59,956 nucleotides of DNA from positions 1 through 59,956 of the forward strand of contig DGIT01000085.1 in NCBI GenBank assembly GCA_002386465.1, in the 5' to 3' direction. The stretch is from Burkholderiales bacterium UBA4615 (GTDB lineage Bacteria; Pseudomonadota; Gammaproteobacteria; Burkholderiales; Burkholderiaceae_E). Position numbers and translations under genes: made by a program. Positions within the stretch are counted from its first letter, which is position 1. Each line of letters opens with the position of its first letter. The notes under the pieces were generated by a model. The model had not been told where the DNA came from and did no database searches. It saw only the letters and a list, made by a program, of their open reading frames with translations. Positions 33,857 through 43,022 of the stretch are shown one piece after another.

Positions 33857-34861
33857 ATGGCAGTGTTCACGCCCATTACTGCTACGCAGCTCTCGCAGTG
33901 GCTCATCCCGCTTGGGGTCGGCGCGCTGAAGCACTTCGAAGGCATCACGGCCGGCATCGAAAACACCAATTACTTCGTGGACACTGAAGCGGGCCGCTTC
34001 GTGTTGACCCTCTTCGAGCGCCTGGCGCCCGATGCACTGCGTTTTGATCTGGGGCTCATGCGTCATCTGGCCTGCCGAGGCATTCCCTGCCCGAATCCAG
34101 TTCGACAGCCGGACGGATCGGACTTCAGCACGCTGGCCGACCGGCCGGCCGCGCTGGTGAGCAGACTGCGCGGCCAGGACATCACGCACCCCGACGCCGC
34201 GCACTGTGTGCAGGTCGGACAGTTGCTCGCCCGCATGCATCTCGCTGCGCACGACTACACGGCACAGCTTGAGAACCCGCGTGGGTTGCGCTGGTGCGCC
34301 CAGACCATCGAGGCGCTGAGTCCTTGCGTCACGCCGGCGCAACGCACACTGATGCAGGACGAGTGGGCCGCGCAGCATTTGCATGCCCACAGCACCGGGC
34401 ACGCAGCGCTACCCCGCTCGGCCGTACATGCAGACCTCTTTCGCGACAATCTGCTGTTTGATGGCGACCAATTGAGCGGCGTCATCGATTTTTATTTCGC
34501 AGGGATTGACACCTGGATTTTCGATCTGGCGGTCGTGTGCAATGACTGGTGTATCGATCAGGCCAGTGGCGAATGCGACCTGGCCCGCATCGCCGGCCTG
34601 ACCGATGCGTATCAGGCGGTACGCGCGCTGACCCCCGTCGAGCACGAGGCCTGGCCTTGGGCGCTGCGTCGCGCTGCCTTGCGTTTTTGGCTCTCCAGAC
34701 TCGCAGATCACCACTTGCCGCGCTCGGCACACATGCTCGCACCGAAAGATCCGGCACACTTCGAGCGCATCCTGGTGTCGCGTCGGCACGCTGTCCCCAC
34801 GTTGGCCAGGAATTTCTCCCATGGAGCACATGCATGCACGTCAGACAGGTCCCCGCCCTGA
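33857..34861 (+). CDS. thrB: Homoserine kinase (ThrB type II, aminoglycoside-kinase fold)
   Basis: 334 residues. Phosphorylates homoserine in threonine synthesis. It belongs to the protein-kinase-like ThrB group rather than the GHMP kinases: ITAGIENTNYFVDT at the nucleotide loop, the catalytic HADLFRDNLLF and the metal-binding VIDFYFAG. Found 20 bases after the LOG-family gene. The last 28 bases overlap the start of the next gene. Confidence 0.93.
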   Translation: MAVFTPITATQLSQWLIPLGVGALKHFEGITAGIENTNYFVDTEAGRFVLTLFERLAPDALRFDLGLMRHLACRGIPCPNPVRQPDGSDFSTLADRPAALVSRLRGQDITHPDAAHCVQVGQLLARMHLAAHDYTAQLENPRGLRWCAQTIEALSPCVTPAQRTLMQDEWAAQHLHAHSTGHAALPRSAVHADLFRDNLLFDGDQLSGVIDFYFAGIDTWIFDLAVVCNDWCIDQASGECDLARIAGLTDAYQAVRALTPVEHEAWPWALRRAALRFWLSRLADHHLPRSAHMLAPKDPAHFERILVSRRHAVPTLARNFSHGAHACTSDRSPP

Positions 34862-35643
34862 GCGGTTGGGGATGGGTAAAAGAAGGCTTTCGGCTGATGG
34901 CACGCCAACCGATGGCGCTGATCGGTCTCACGGTCCTGTTTGTGCTGACCATCGTGCTGCCCACCATCCTGCCCGTCATCGGCGGATTTGCCCCCCTGCT
35001 GCTCACGCCCGCACTGTCGGTCGGATTCATGCAAGCCGTACGCACCGCCGAGCGCGGTGAGCGGCCGGCGCCATTGAGCCTGTACGACGGCCTGCGCGGA
35101 CAGCGCGGCCGCAGTGCAGGCCCGCTGCTGATGCTAGGCCTGATCAACTGCGTACTGACGGTCAGCGTGCTCGCACTGTCGATGCTGGCCGACGGTGGCA
35201 CATTGTTTCGCATCGCCACAGGTGCCATTGGCAACAATGACCCTGGTCTGACCGATGGCAGCCTGATGGGTGCCGCCCTGATCTTCGGCCTGCTGTTTGC
35301 ACCCGTGCAGATGGCCATGTGGTTTGCGCCAATGTTTGTCGCCTGGCACGGCATGCATCCAGTGAAGGCGTTGTTCTACAGTCTGGTGGCGGTCTGGCGC
35401 AACCGCTGGGCGTTCCTGCTCTACACGCTGGGCTGGTTCGGGGTCGCTGTGCTCGCTTCGATGCTGATCCAGGTAGCCAAGAGCCTCTTTGGTGGCACCG
35501 CGCTCACCTTGCTGATGTCGCCCTTATCTCTGGCGATGCTGTGCGCGTTGTATTGCTCGTTTTGGCCCACCTACAGAGATCTGATCGTGACGGATCAGCC
35601 GAGCTCGGCTTCAGAACAGGACGTTTCCCCCATCCAGAGCTGA
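34834..35643 (+). CDS. BPSS1780-like multi-pass membrane protein
   Basis: 269 residues with about six hydrophobic segments. It resembles betaproteobacterial membrane proteins of the BPSS1780 family: WVKEGFRLMARQPMALIGLTVLF, an APVQMAMWFAPMFVAWHGMHPVKALFYSL core and a final segment ahead of FWPTYRDLI. Function unknown. The ATG at 34834 lies inside the thrB 3' end, so the two are probably coupled. The open frame continues upstream but only as antisense-like sequence. Confidence 0.85.
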   Translation: MHVRQVPALSGWGWVKEGFRLMARQPMALIGLTVLFVLTIVLPTILPVIGGFAPLLLTPALSVGFMQAVRTAERGERPAPLSLYDGLRGQRGRSAGPLLMLGLINCVLTVSVLALSMLADGGTLFRIATGAIGNNDPGLTDGSLMGAALIFGLLFAPVQMAMWFAPMFVAWHGMHPVKALFYSLVAVWRNRWAFLLYTLGWFGVAVLASMLIQVAKSLFGGTALTLLMSPLSLAMLCALYCSFWPTYRDLIVTDQPSSASEQDVSPIQS

Positions 35644-35649
35644 ACAGCA

Positions 35650-35677
35650 CGACCCGGCACCTCACGACACCGGGTCG
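35650..35677. terminator. Hairpin between convergent membrane-protein gene and uvrD
   Basis: Perfect 8-base stem CGACCCGG / CCGGGTCG with a 12-base loop, 6 bases after the stop of the membrane-protein gene. No T-run follows, so it may be a Rho-assisted end or an mRNA 3' stabiliser. Confidence 0.4.
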
Positions 35678-35732
35678 CATTCATAGAACAGGGTGGGTGC
35701 ATGACAGCCCCACCGCGCGGGGTACGGCCGAC

Positions 35733-37994
35733 TTAGTTCACCGGGTCGAGCTTGGCCACCGACAGGGCCAGCCACTTGACGCCCTGACGCCCGAAATTCA
35801 CCTGCACGCGCGCATCCGTCCCGCTGCCCTCAATTCCCAGAATCACGCCCTCGCCAAAGCGTGCATGCGCCACGCTCTGGCCCACCCGCCAGGGCAAACC
35901 CCGATCAAATCCCTGCGCACGCTGTACATCCGCGCGCGAAAGCATTGGCGCATCCGGCAATGCTGCGCGGCGTCCACGGTCCCCCTGCAAGGCATTGCCG
36001 CTCCAGGGATCTCCCCAGACCGGCCGCTGCGCGCCCATGCGCGGGGTCAGCCACTTCAGAGTGGATTCGGGCAACTCTTCCAGGAATCGCGAACGAATGT
36101 TGTAGCGCGTTTGACCATGGAGCATGCGGGTCTGCGAGAACGACAGATACAGGCGTTTACGTGCCCGCGTAATGGCGACATACATCAGCCGTCTTTCTTC
36201 CTCCAGGCCGGAAGGCTCCTGGGCGGAATTTTCGTGCGGAAAGAGCCCTTCTTCCAGGCCGGTGATGAACACCGCATCAAACTCCAGGCCCTTGGCCGCA
36301 TGCACGGTCATCAGTTGCATGGCGTCGGTGCCTTCCAGCGCCTGGTTGTCACCCGCTTCCAGTGAGGCGTGCGACAAAAACGCCGCCAGTGGCGTGGTCA
36401 TGAGCACAGGTTCTTCTGCGACCACCCCCGCTGTGAGCGGAACGTCCTGCGCCACGCCCTGATCAGAAAGAAACGCTGCGGCCGCGTTCACCAGCTCGCG
36501 CAAGTTTTCGATGCGATCCTGGCCTTCTTTTTCGGTCTGATAGTGCGTGATCAGACCACTGCGCTCGACCACATGCTCCACCGCCTCAGGCAGCGTCATG
36601 CCATGGGTCTCGCCACGCAGGCGTGCAATCAGCGCAGCAAAGGCGCCCAGCTTCGCGCCTGCGCCACCTGCCAGGCCATTGACCGCTGCATGCAGCGGCA
36701 CGCCGGCCATGCGCGCGGCATCCTGCAGCTGCTCGACCGAGCGCGCGCCAATCCCGCGGGCCGGAAAATTCACCACCCGCAAAAACGCAGTGTCATCGGC
36801 CGGGTTTTCCATCAGTCGCAGATAGGCGAGTGCATGTTTGACTTCAGCACGCTCGAAAAAGCGCAGCCCGCCATACACCCGGTAAGGAATACCCGCTGAA
36901 AACAGCGCATGCTCCAGGACCCGCGACTGCGCATTGGAGCGATACAGAATCGCCATGTCGGCGCGCATCCAGCCCTCATTGATCAGGCTCTTGGCTTCTT
37001 CAATGAGCCAATGCGCTTCCTGCCCATCACTGAGTGCCTCGTGCACCCGCACCGGCTCGCCCGCACCAGCATCGGTCCAGAGCTCCTTGCCCAGCCGATT
37101 GCCGTTGTTTCGAATGAGATGGTTGGCGCACTCCAGAATGTTCGCGTGCGAGCGGTAGTTCTGTTCCAGCTTGATGAGATTAGGCACCCGAAACTCGCGC
37201 TCGAATGCGCTCATGTTGCCCACGTTGGCACCGCGAAAGGCATAGATCGACTGATCGTCGTCGCCCACCGCAAATACCGCACTGCCAGGCCCGGCCAGCT
37301 GCTTGATCCACTTGTACTGCAGGACGTTGGTGTCCTGAAACTCATCGATCAGGATGTGGGCAAAGCGCGCCTGATAGTGCTGACGCAAGGCTGCACTGCG
37401 CTCAAGCAGCTCGTAGCTGCGCAATAGCAGCTCGGCAAAGTCCACCACGCCCTCGCGCTGACACTGATCGTCATAGGCTGCGTAGAACTCGACGAAGCGA
37501 CGGTTGTAATCGTCCACCACCTCCACGTCCTTCGCGCGCAGGCCATCTTCCTTGCAGCCATTGATGAAGTGCTGCAGGTTGCGCGGCGGGTATTTCTCGT
37601 CATCCACATTCAAGCCCTTGAGCAGCCGCTTGATGGCGGCGAGCTGATCGGCTGAGTCCAGAATCTGGAAGGTCTGAGGCAGCGCGGCATCGCGGTGATG
37701 CGCACGCAGCAACCGGTTGCACAGGCCGTGGAAGGTGCCGATCCACATGCCGCGCGGATTGATCGGCAGCATGGCCGACAGCCGGGCGGTCATTTCACGC
37801 GCGGCCTTGTTGGTGAACGTCACTGCCAGCACCCCGGCCGGGCTCACCTGGCCGGTCTGGATCAGCCAGGCGATGCGGGTGGTGAGCACGCGGGTCTTGC
37901 CGCTGCCTGCACCCGCAAGGATCAGGGCGTGTTGCGGGGGCAGCGTGACCGCGGCCAGTTGGCGCTCGTTGAGGTTCGACAGGAGATCAGGCAC
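35733..37994 (-). CDS. uvrD: DNA helicase II, UvrD/Rep superfamily
   Basis: 753 residues from a GTG at 37994. 3'-5' SF1A helicase for nucleotide-excision and mismatch repair. Motifs in order: Walker A GAGSGKTR, AVTFTNKAAREM (Ia), DEFQDTN (II), VGDDDQSIYAFRGA (III), FPARGIG region, MTVHAAKGLEFDAVFITGLEEGLFP (V) and the AITRARKRLYL block (VI). The GTG start gives the conserved MPDLLSNLNERQLAAV; the open frame also allows a TTG at 38024 adding ten residues without resemblance. C-terminal Tudor-like UvrD tail present. Confidence 0.95.
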   Translation of the reverse strand: MPDLLSNLNERQLAAVTLPPQHALILAGAGSGKTRVLTTRIAWLIQTGQVSPAGVLAVTFTNKAAREMTARLSAMLPINPRGMWIGTFHGLCNRLLRAHHRDAALPQTFQILDSADQLAAIKRLLKGLNVDDEKYPPRNLQHFINGCKEDGLRAKDVEVVDDYNRRFVEFYAAYDDQCQREGVVDFAELLLRSYELLERSAALRQHYQARFAHILIDEFQDTNVLQYKWIKQLAGPGSAVFAVGDDDQSIYAFRGANVGNMSAFEREFRVPNLIKLEQNYRSHANILECANHLIRNNGNRLGKELWTDAGAGEPVRVHEALSDGQEAHWLIEEAKSLINEGWMRADMAILYRSNAQSRVLEHALFSAGIPYRVYGGLRFFERAEVKHALAYLRLMENPADDTAFLRVVNFPARGIGARSVEQLQDAARMAGVPLHAAVNGLAGGAGAKLGAFAALIARLRGETHGMTLPEAVEHVVERSGLITHYQTEKEGQDRIENLRELVNAAAAFLSDQGVAQDVPLTAGVVAEEPVLMTTPLAAFLSHASLEAGDNQALEGTDAMQLMTVHAAKGLEFDAVFITGLEEGLFPHENSAQEPSGLEEERRLMYVAITRARKRLYLSFSQTRMLHGQTRYNIRSRFLEELPESTLKWLTPRMGAQRPVWGDPWSGNALQGDRGRRAALPDAPMLSRADVQRAQGFDRGLPWRVGQSVAHARFGEGVILGIEGSGTDARVQVNFGRQGVKWLALSVAKLDPVN

Positions 37995-38314
37995 GCGAGA
38001 GTGTACGACGCTCTTGTCCAACAACCGAATCTCGCACCGCAGCGATCACACCAGCGCATCCATCTGAGTGGGTCACTGATGCGCCTGAAAAGACAAAAGT
38101 GTCTGTTTAACTTCGAAGGCATTGCGTGCGCTTGCCTGTAGGGACATCCGGCATCCGTTCACTCAGCGCCTTCAGAGGCGAACGCATCGCGCGCATCTGG
38201 CGTGGTCCTACGGTGGCATCGCAGGCGGCTGGCATTCAGGCACGGCGATTGCCTTCAGGTTTTGCGACCTGTCTTTGCCCTCAAGCACAACAACATTCAT
38301 CAAAGAGGCTGACG
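37995..38314. other. Intergenic region between divergent uvrD and the di-heme protein gene
   Basis: No gene was recognised here. Two small perfect hairpins occur: AGACA-AAAG-TGTCT (38091-38104) and CGCCT-TCAG-AGGCG (38167-38180). An open frame crosses the second half in phase with the downstream gene but lacks a ribosome site or a signal-like start. Promoters for both genes presumably lie here, but no convincing -35/-10 pair stood out. Confidence 0.5.
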
Positions 38315-40987
38315 ATGCGACTTCAAGCCACGACACACTTTGGGCGGCTCTTGCCGCTGATACTGTCTATCGCTGTGACAGCATGCGGCGGCTCCTCGCC
38401 CGGCGAACAGGCAGGCAGCGCGGATCTGGCGGAAGCCGCCAGGAACGGCGGAGGGTTCGGCGTACAGTTGCCTCGAGCCCCGATCGAACCACTGGGTGCC
38501 GTCGGTATTCCCGACATCAACAAGCTGGGCCTTCTCGACAAGAGCGGAAGGAACAGCGCCAGTTGGCCTCAAGTCACCAACACAGATCAACAAACAACAT
38601 TGCAAGCGCTTGGCAAGTCCCTGTTCTGGGATATGCAGGTGGGCGGCGACGGCATCCAGGCCTGTGCGTCGTGCCATTTCAATGCGGGGGCTGACAATCG
38701 CATTGCCAATCAAGTGAACCCTGGGGGCAACGGCGCTGCAGATGTCACCGCGCTGAATACCTCACTAAACCTCGCCCACTTCCTTGGCAACGCAAACGGC
38801 CGGCTGCACAGCGGCCTGGCCGTCAATGAGGCAGGACTCCTGGCCGCCGGATTCACACCCGATGCGGCCAATGGCTCACCCGGTGCTAAAGGTGGAAGCG
38901 CAGCGGGCGATATCGACGACGTCGTTTCATCGCAGGGCGTGCGAGCGGGGGCACATCAAGGCGTTTCATCGGGCAGAGTCGACTACGCGATTCTGGACGC
39001 CAACGATGCCAAGGCCTTCAACGTGGCATTCAACAGCGCCGCTGCGGGCATCCCAAATACCGTGCGCCGCGTCCCGGGTCGCAATTCGCCCTCGGCGCTC
39101 AATGCGGTCTACAACTTGCGTAATTTCTGGGACGGGCGCGCCAACATGTTCTTCAACGGCGTCAACCCGCTGGGTGTCAACGATCCCGAAGCGCGGGTCA
39201 AGACGTTCAACGGTACGACCGTCGTCGATGAGCGGCTGGACCTGCCGTTCTCTTCGCTGGCCTCGCAGGCCGTCGGGCCAATCGGCTCTGACTTTGAAAT
39301 GACCAACGCCGGCAGGCCCAATGCCGACCTGGGCAGGAAGCTGACCAGTGCTGGCGTGCGACCGCTGGCTGGACAAGCTGTTGATGCGAACGATTCGCTT
39401 TTGAGCACGCTTCGCGACAGTGCCACTGGACGCGGTCTGAACACCACGTATGCCGCACTGATCAAGCAGATTTTCGATCGCCGCTTCTGGGGAGACAGCA
39501 ACGGAAACGACGTCTGCGTCACGTCGAGTGGCGTAAAGGAAGATGCAGTCTCGGGCGGCTGCCCCAACTACACACTGCTTCAGTACAACTTTCCGCTCTT
39601 CTTCGGCTTGGCGGTTCAGGCGTACGAGGCGACGCTGACCACACCCCAGACCATCGTCGACCTGATCGCAGGCGGCGTTGCCACGGGCATTGTCGGATCT
39701 GGCAAAGCCCGAATCGACGTAGCGGGCATGGCATTGGACGGTTGCATCCTGGCGGTACAGTCGAATAATTCGCCAGCTGCTGTTGACGCGGCCACCACCC
39801 TTTGCGCTAACCACTACGCCAAGTTCATCCACCCGGGTGCCGTCACCGGCGCGGAGTCCAACACCGCGCCCAACCCTGTTGCCTCAGGCACACCGATTGG
39901 CGGCTGTGCCAATCCAAGCGCATGCACCGCATCGCCCAATCAGACGGTGGCTGTGGCCACGCTGCTGAACGTTAATCGCGGCCTAGGTCGTTTTTTCGCC
40001 GGCGCCACCGCGTGCTCGGTCTGTCACTTCAATCCCGAGTTCACAGGCGCAACCGTTTCCACGGTCACGCGGTTCGGGGCACAACTGCCCGCGCTGCCTA
40101 ATGGTCAGCTTCGTAAAGAACTCGAGGCTCGCGCGGTCGCTGAGCGCATGCCGATCTTCAGTGGCGCGATCGCAGCCTACGACGTCGGCTTTTATAACCT
40201 CGGTGTTCGACCGACCGCCAGCGATATTTCCATCGGCGACGCGATCGGGGGTGTGCCGATTTCCATCGGATCGATCCTGAACATCGCCAATGGAGGGAGC
40301 CCCGGATCCAACGACGTTCTCAAGACCAAGGCCACGGCCGATCTCCTGATCAACCGGGTCAGGATTCCGACATCACCGACCGACCTCACACCCATACCGT
40401 TCCCGACCGTCGTGGGCTGCGCGATCGAACTGACGGGAGGCCTGAACACCTGCGGGCCCACCATCGTGCCCAACGAGCGCCTTCAGATCAACGGCTCGTT
40501 CAAGACGCCTGGCCTGCGCAACATCAAGTTCACTGGCCCCTTCATGCACAACGGCTCCAAGATGAGCCTGCGTCAGGTAATGGAGTTCTACAAAACCGCA
40601 GGGCACTTTACGCAAATCAACTTCAACAATCTGGATGCAGGCCTGAGAACCTTCGACCTGGGCGCAGCCGATGAGTCGGCCCTCATCGAAATGATGGAGA
40701 CTGGCCTGACTGACTGGCGGGTGGCCTTCAAACAGGGGCCATTCGATCACCCCGAGCTGTGTCTGCCAAACGGGCATGATCCGGTCAGCGGCAAAACAAG
40801 GTTGGTCGCTTTGCCTGCAGTCGGCGCATCAGGTAGTACCTACCCAATTGCCAGCTTTGAAGACATGCTCAAGGCTGACCCTGCGGTGCTGAGCAAGCGA
40901 TCGAACAACATGAGCGATCCGTGCACCGTTCAAGGGCTGGCAACGACAGGTCTGTCCAATATCGACGTGCCTCCCACCAAGCCCTGA
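38315..40987 (+). CDS. Large di-heme cytochrome c peroxidase / MauG-like lipoprotein
   Basis: 890 residues, much longer than typical CCP (about 330) or MauG (about 370). Lipoprotein signal: MRLQATTHFGRLLPLILSI...VTACGGSS with lipobox VTAC. Two c-type haem sites: C117-x2-C120-H121 (CASCH) and C567-x2-C570-H571 (CSVCH). Between them is a FWDGRANMFFNG block as in CCP/MauG, then about 250 extra residues. After haem 2, GLRNIKFTGPFMHNGSKMSLRQVMEFY is the usual C-terminal CCP motif. A lipid-anchored periplasmic or outer-membrane oxidase or peroxidase. AGAGG precedes the ATG at 38315. It stands alone with its own terminator. Confidence 0.88.
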   Translation: MRLQATTHFGRLLPLILSIAVTACGGSSPGEQAGSADLAEAARNGGGFGVQLPRAPIEPLGAVGIPDINKLGLLDKSGRNSASWPQVTNTDQQTTLQALGKSLFWDMQVGGDGIQACASCHFNAGADNRIANQVNPGGNGAADVTALNTSLNLAHFLGNANGRLHSGLAVNEAGLLAAGFTPDAANGSPGAKGGSAAGDIDDVVSSQGVRAGAHQGVSSGRVDYAILDANDAKAFNVAFNSAAAGIPNTVRRVPGRNSPSALNAVYNLRNFWDGRANMFFNGVNPLGVNDPEARVKTFNGTTVVDERLDLPFSSLASQAVGPIGSDFEMTNAGRPNADLGRKLTSAGVRPLAGQAVDANDSLLSTLRDSATGRGLNTTYAALIKQIFDRRFWGDSNGNDVCVTSSGVKEDAVSGGCPNYTLLQYNFPLFFGLAVQAYEATLTTPQTIVDLIAGGVATGIVGSGKARIDVAGMALDGCILAVQSNNSPAAVDAATTLCANHYAKFIHPGAVTGAESNTAPNPVASGTPIGGCANPSACTASPNQTVAVATLLNVNRGLGRFFAGATACSVCHFNPEFTGATVSTVTRFGAQLPALPNGQLRKELEARAVAERMPIFSGAIAAYDVGFYNLGVRPTASDISIGDAIGGVPISIGSILNIANGGSPGSNDVLKTKATADLLINRVRIPTSPTDLTPIPFPTVVGCAIELTGGLNTCGPTIVPNERLQINGSFKTPGLRNIKFTGPFMHNGSKMSLRQVMEFYKTAGHFTQINFNNLDAGLRTFDLGAADESALIEMMETGLTDWRVAFKQGPFDHPELCLPNGHDPVSGKTRLVALPAVGASGSTYPIASFEDMLKADPAVLSKRSNNMSDPCTVQGLATTGLSNIDVPPTKP

Positions 40988-41033
40988 ACCCTACCGTCAC
41001 CCAGGACACACCCTCGGGATGCAAGCGCCCATC

Positions 41034-41064
41034 AAGACCGGACTCTGTCCGGTCTTTTTTTTCC
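41034..41064 (+). terminator. Rho-independent terminator after the di-heme protein gene
   Basis: Perfect 9-base stem AAGACCGGA / TCCGGTCTT with a CTCTG loop, followed by a run of eight T. Confidence 0.92.
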
Positions 41065-41157
41065 TGCCTTCCCTAATGCGTGGTCCGCACTCGGCCGGTG
41101 CTGTGTAAGATCGACGGACAGTCGACTGCGCAGCCTGGCAACCCGCCGAACCATCCC

Positions 41158-41922
41158 ATGCACCCCCTCTTCGATCTCACCGGCCGCATTGCCCTCATCA
41201 CCGGTTCATCAAGAGGCATCGGCACAGCACTGGCCCGGGCGCTGGCCTCAGCAGGCGCGAGCGTTGTGCTCAATGGCCGAGATACCGCGCTGCTTGCGAA
41301 CACCGCAGCCAGCTTGCGGGGCGAGGGCATCCAGGTGACCACGGCCGCCTTTGACGTCACCGACGAGGCCGGGGCCACCGCCGCCATCGCCTCGGTCGAA
41401 CGAGATATCGGACCGATCGATATCCTGGTGAACAACAGCGGCATCAATTTGCGCGGCCCGCTCGAAGACCTGCCTACCGAGATCTGGGAGCGCGTGATCG
41501 GCACCAACCTCACAGGCGCCTTCAAGGTCGGCCGTGCCGTGGCGCGTCACATGATCACGCGCCAGCGCGGCAAGATTATCAACGTCTGCTCCATCAACAG
41601 CGAACTGGCGCGCTATTCCATCGCGCCCTATGTCACGTCCAAAGGTGGCCTGAAGAACCTCACGAAGGGCATGGCCGTGGACTGGGCGCGCTACAACATC
41701 CAGGTCAACGGCCTGGGGCCGGGCTATTACGCCACCGACATGACCGCGCCACTCATACAAGACCCCGAGTTCGATGCCTGGCTGCGCAAGCGCGTGCCGG
41801 CCGGGCGCTGGGGCGACGTGAAGGAACTGTCCGGTGCTATTATTTTTCTGGCCTCACCGGCCTCGGACTTCATGACCGGGCAGATGCTGTACGTGGATGG
41901 TGGTCTGACAGCGGTGCTTTAG
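41158..41922 (+). CDS. Short-chain dehydrogenase/reductase, gluconate 5-dehydrogenase-like
   Basis: 254 residues. Classical SDR: cofactor motif TGSSRGIG (residues 15-22), VNNSGIN, catalytic S145 and Y158-x3-K162 (YVTSK). The opening FDLTGRIALITGSSRGIG and the GPGYYATDMTAPLIQD segment resemble gluconate 5-dehydrogenase/IdnO-type enzymes, but the substrate cannot be assigned from sequence. ATG 41158 gives the normal SDR start. It is convergent with the LysR gene, 41 bases away. Confidence 0.88.
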   Translation: MHPLFDLTGRIALITGSSRGIGTALARALASAGASVVLNGRDTALLANTAASLRGEGIQVTTAAFDVTDEAGATAAIASVERDIGPIDILVNNSGINLRGPLEDLPTEIWERVIGTNLTGAFKVGRAVARHMITRQRGKIINVCSINSELARYSIAPYVTSKGGLKNLTKGMAVDWARYNIQVNGLGPGYYATDMTAPLIQDPEFDAWLRKRVPAGRWGDVKELSGAIIFLASPASDFMTGQMLYVDGGLTAVL

Positions 41923-41963
41923 GCAGCCTAGAGCCACGCACCCGCACTGCGCGGTGCGCGCGT

Positions 41964-42866
41964 TTAGTGGCGCTGGGCCTTCATGTCGCGGCGTATCATC
42001 GCCGCGCACGCACGAGCCGCGGGGGTCAGGCTAGTGTCGGAGCGCATCACCAGTGCAATGCGCCGCTGAATCACCAAACCCTGAACACGAATTTGCACCA
42101 GTTCCGGCTCGCTGTTGAGCATCGCCTGAGGCAAAACGCTCATCCCGATGCCCTCACGCGCCAAACCGACGAGCGTGCGCAGGTTATTCGCCTCAAATAC
42201 TGGTGAAAACCGATGACCGGCTGCTTCGAATGTGCGTGCCAGCGTCGTGCGGATCGCAGAGGGCTCAGGCATCGACACAAAAGGCCGCGCCGCAAACTCA
42301 TCGAAACTCAGCGAGCGGCGTGCAGGTAGCGCCCACGCGCGCGGTGCCACAATCGCCATGTCTTCAGTAAACAGTAGCTCGCGCTTGAATGTTTCAGGCA
42401 CCCCCTCGTCCGGCACGACCGCCAAGTCGACTGCACCACTCGACAGCCGTTGCAGGATCAGACCAACAAAATCGTCATAAAGACTCATGCGTACGCCCGG
42501 ATGGCGGCTCATGAAGCGCGCGATGATCGGAGGCAGCAGACTGGCTGCGACCGTAGGCGCTGCCCCTAAAACCACGCGCCCCACTTTCAGTTCGGCCTCA
42601 TCTCGTAGGTCATGCCAGAGCTGACGCAAATCGCGCATCGCGTCGCGTGCACGTGCCTGCACGCGCACGCCTGCTTGAGTCAGAGTGACGCGCCGAGTGG
42701 TGCGGTCAAACAGTCGCATGCCCAGTGAATCTTCCAGCTTTTGGACCCGCAGCGTCACTGCCGGCTGCGACATCGCCAATACCGCTGCAGCACGCCTGAA
42801 ACTTCCGGCCTCGGCCACCGCGAAAAAAACTTCGAGATCCGCCGATCCGATCGGATTAGATTTCAT
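41964..42866 (-). CDS. LysR-family transcriptional regulator
   Basis: 300 residues. The N-terminal winged HTH is intact (LEVFFAVAEAGSFRRAAAVLAMSQPAVTLRVQKLEDSLG), followed by the effector-binding periplasmic-protein-like domain. It is transcribed divergently from the CitE/CoA-transferase operon, the classic arrangement for a LysR activator of the neighbouring catabolic genes. ATG 42866 has an AGGG stretch about 9 bases upstream; ATGs at 42881 and 42911 are alternatives. Confidence 0.92.
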   Translation of the reverse strand: MKSNPIGSADLEVFFAVAEAGSFRRAAAVLAMSQPAVTLRVQKLEDSLGMRLFDRTTRRVTLTQAGVRVQARARDAMRDLRQLWHDLRDEAELKVGRVVLGAAPTVAASLLPPIIARFMSRHPGVRMSLYDDFVGLILQRLSSGAVDLAVVPDEGVPETFKRELLFTEDMAIVAPRAWALPARRSLSFDEFAARPFVSMPEPSAIRTTLARTFEAAGHRFSPVFEANNLRTLVGLAREGIGMSVLPQAMLNSEPELVQIRVQGLVIQRRIALVMRSDTSLTPAARACAAMIRRDMKAQRH

Positions 42867-42879
42867 CAAACAGCCCTGC

Positions 42880-42908
42880 ATTGATTTAGTTTTCTTATCG
42901 ATTAATAG
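42880..42908. promoter_or_regulatory. A/T-rich divergent promoter region with candidate LysR site
   Basis: The only strongly A/T-rich stretch of the 156-base gap. It contains TTGATT (42881-42886) and TAATAG (42903-42908) with a 16-base spacer, a poor but possible -35/-10 pair toward the operon. A near-palindromic TTATCGATTAA (T-N9/11-A type) overlaps it and could bind the LysR protein. Confidence 0.35.
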
Positions 42909-43004
42909 CACCTCTGGGCCTTCTCGTGCAGCCCCTTCCTTGTTTCAATGCGACTCAATCACAGACCGATGCCGGACGACAGATCCGCACAGTCAGGCAC
43001 CCTA

Positions 43005-43010
43005 GGGAGG
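43005..43010 (+). promoter_or_regulatory. Ribosome-binding site of the CitE-like gene
   Basis: GGGAGG lies 9 bases before a GTG at 43020 and 12 bases before the ATG at 43023. The start could therefore be either codon, one residue apart. Confidence 0.55.
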
Positions 43011-43022
43011 ATTCAGCCCGTG

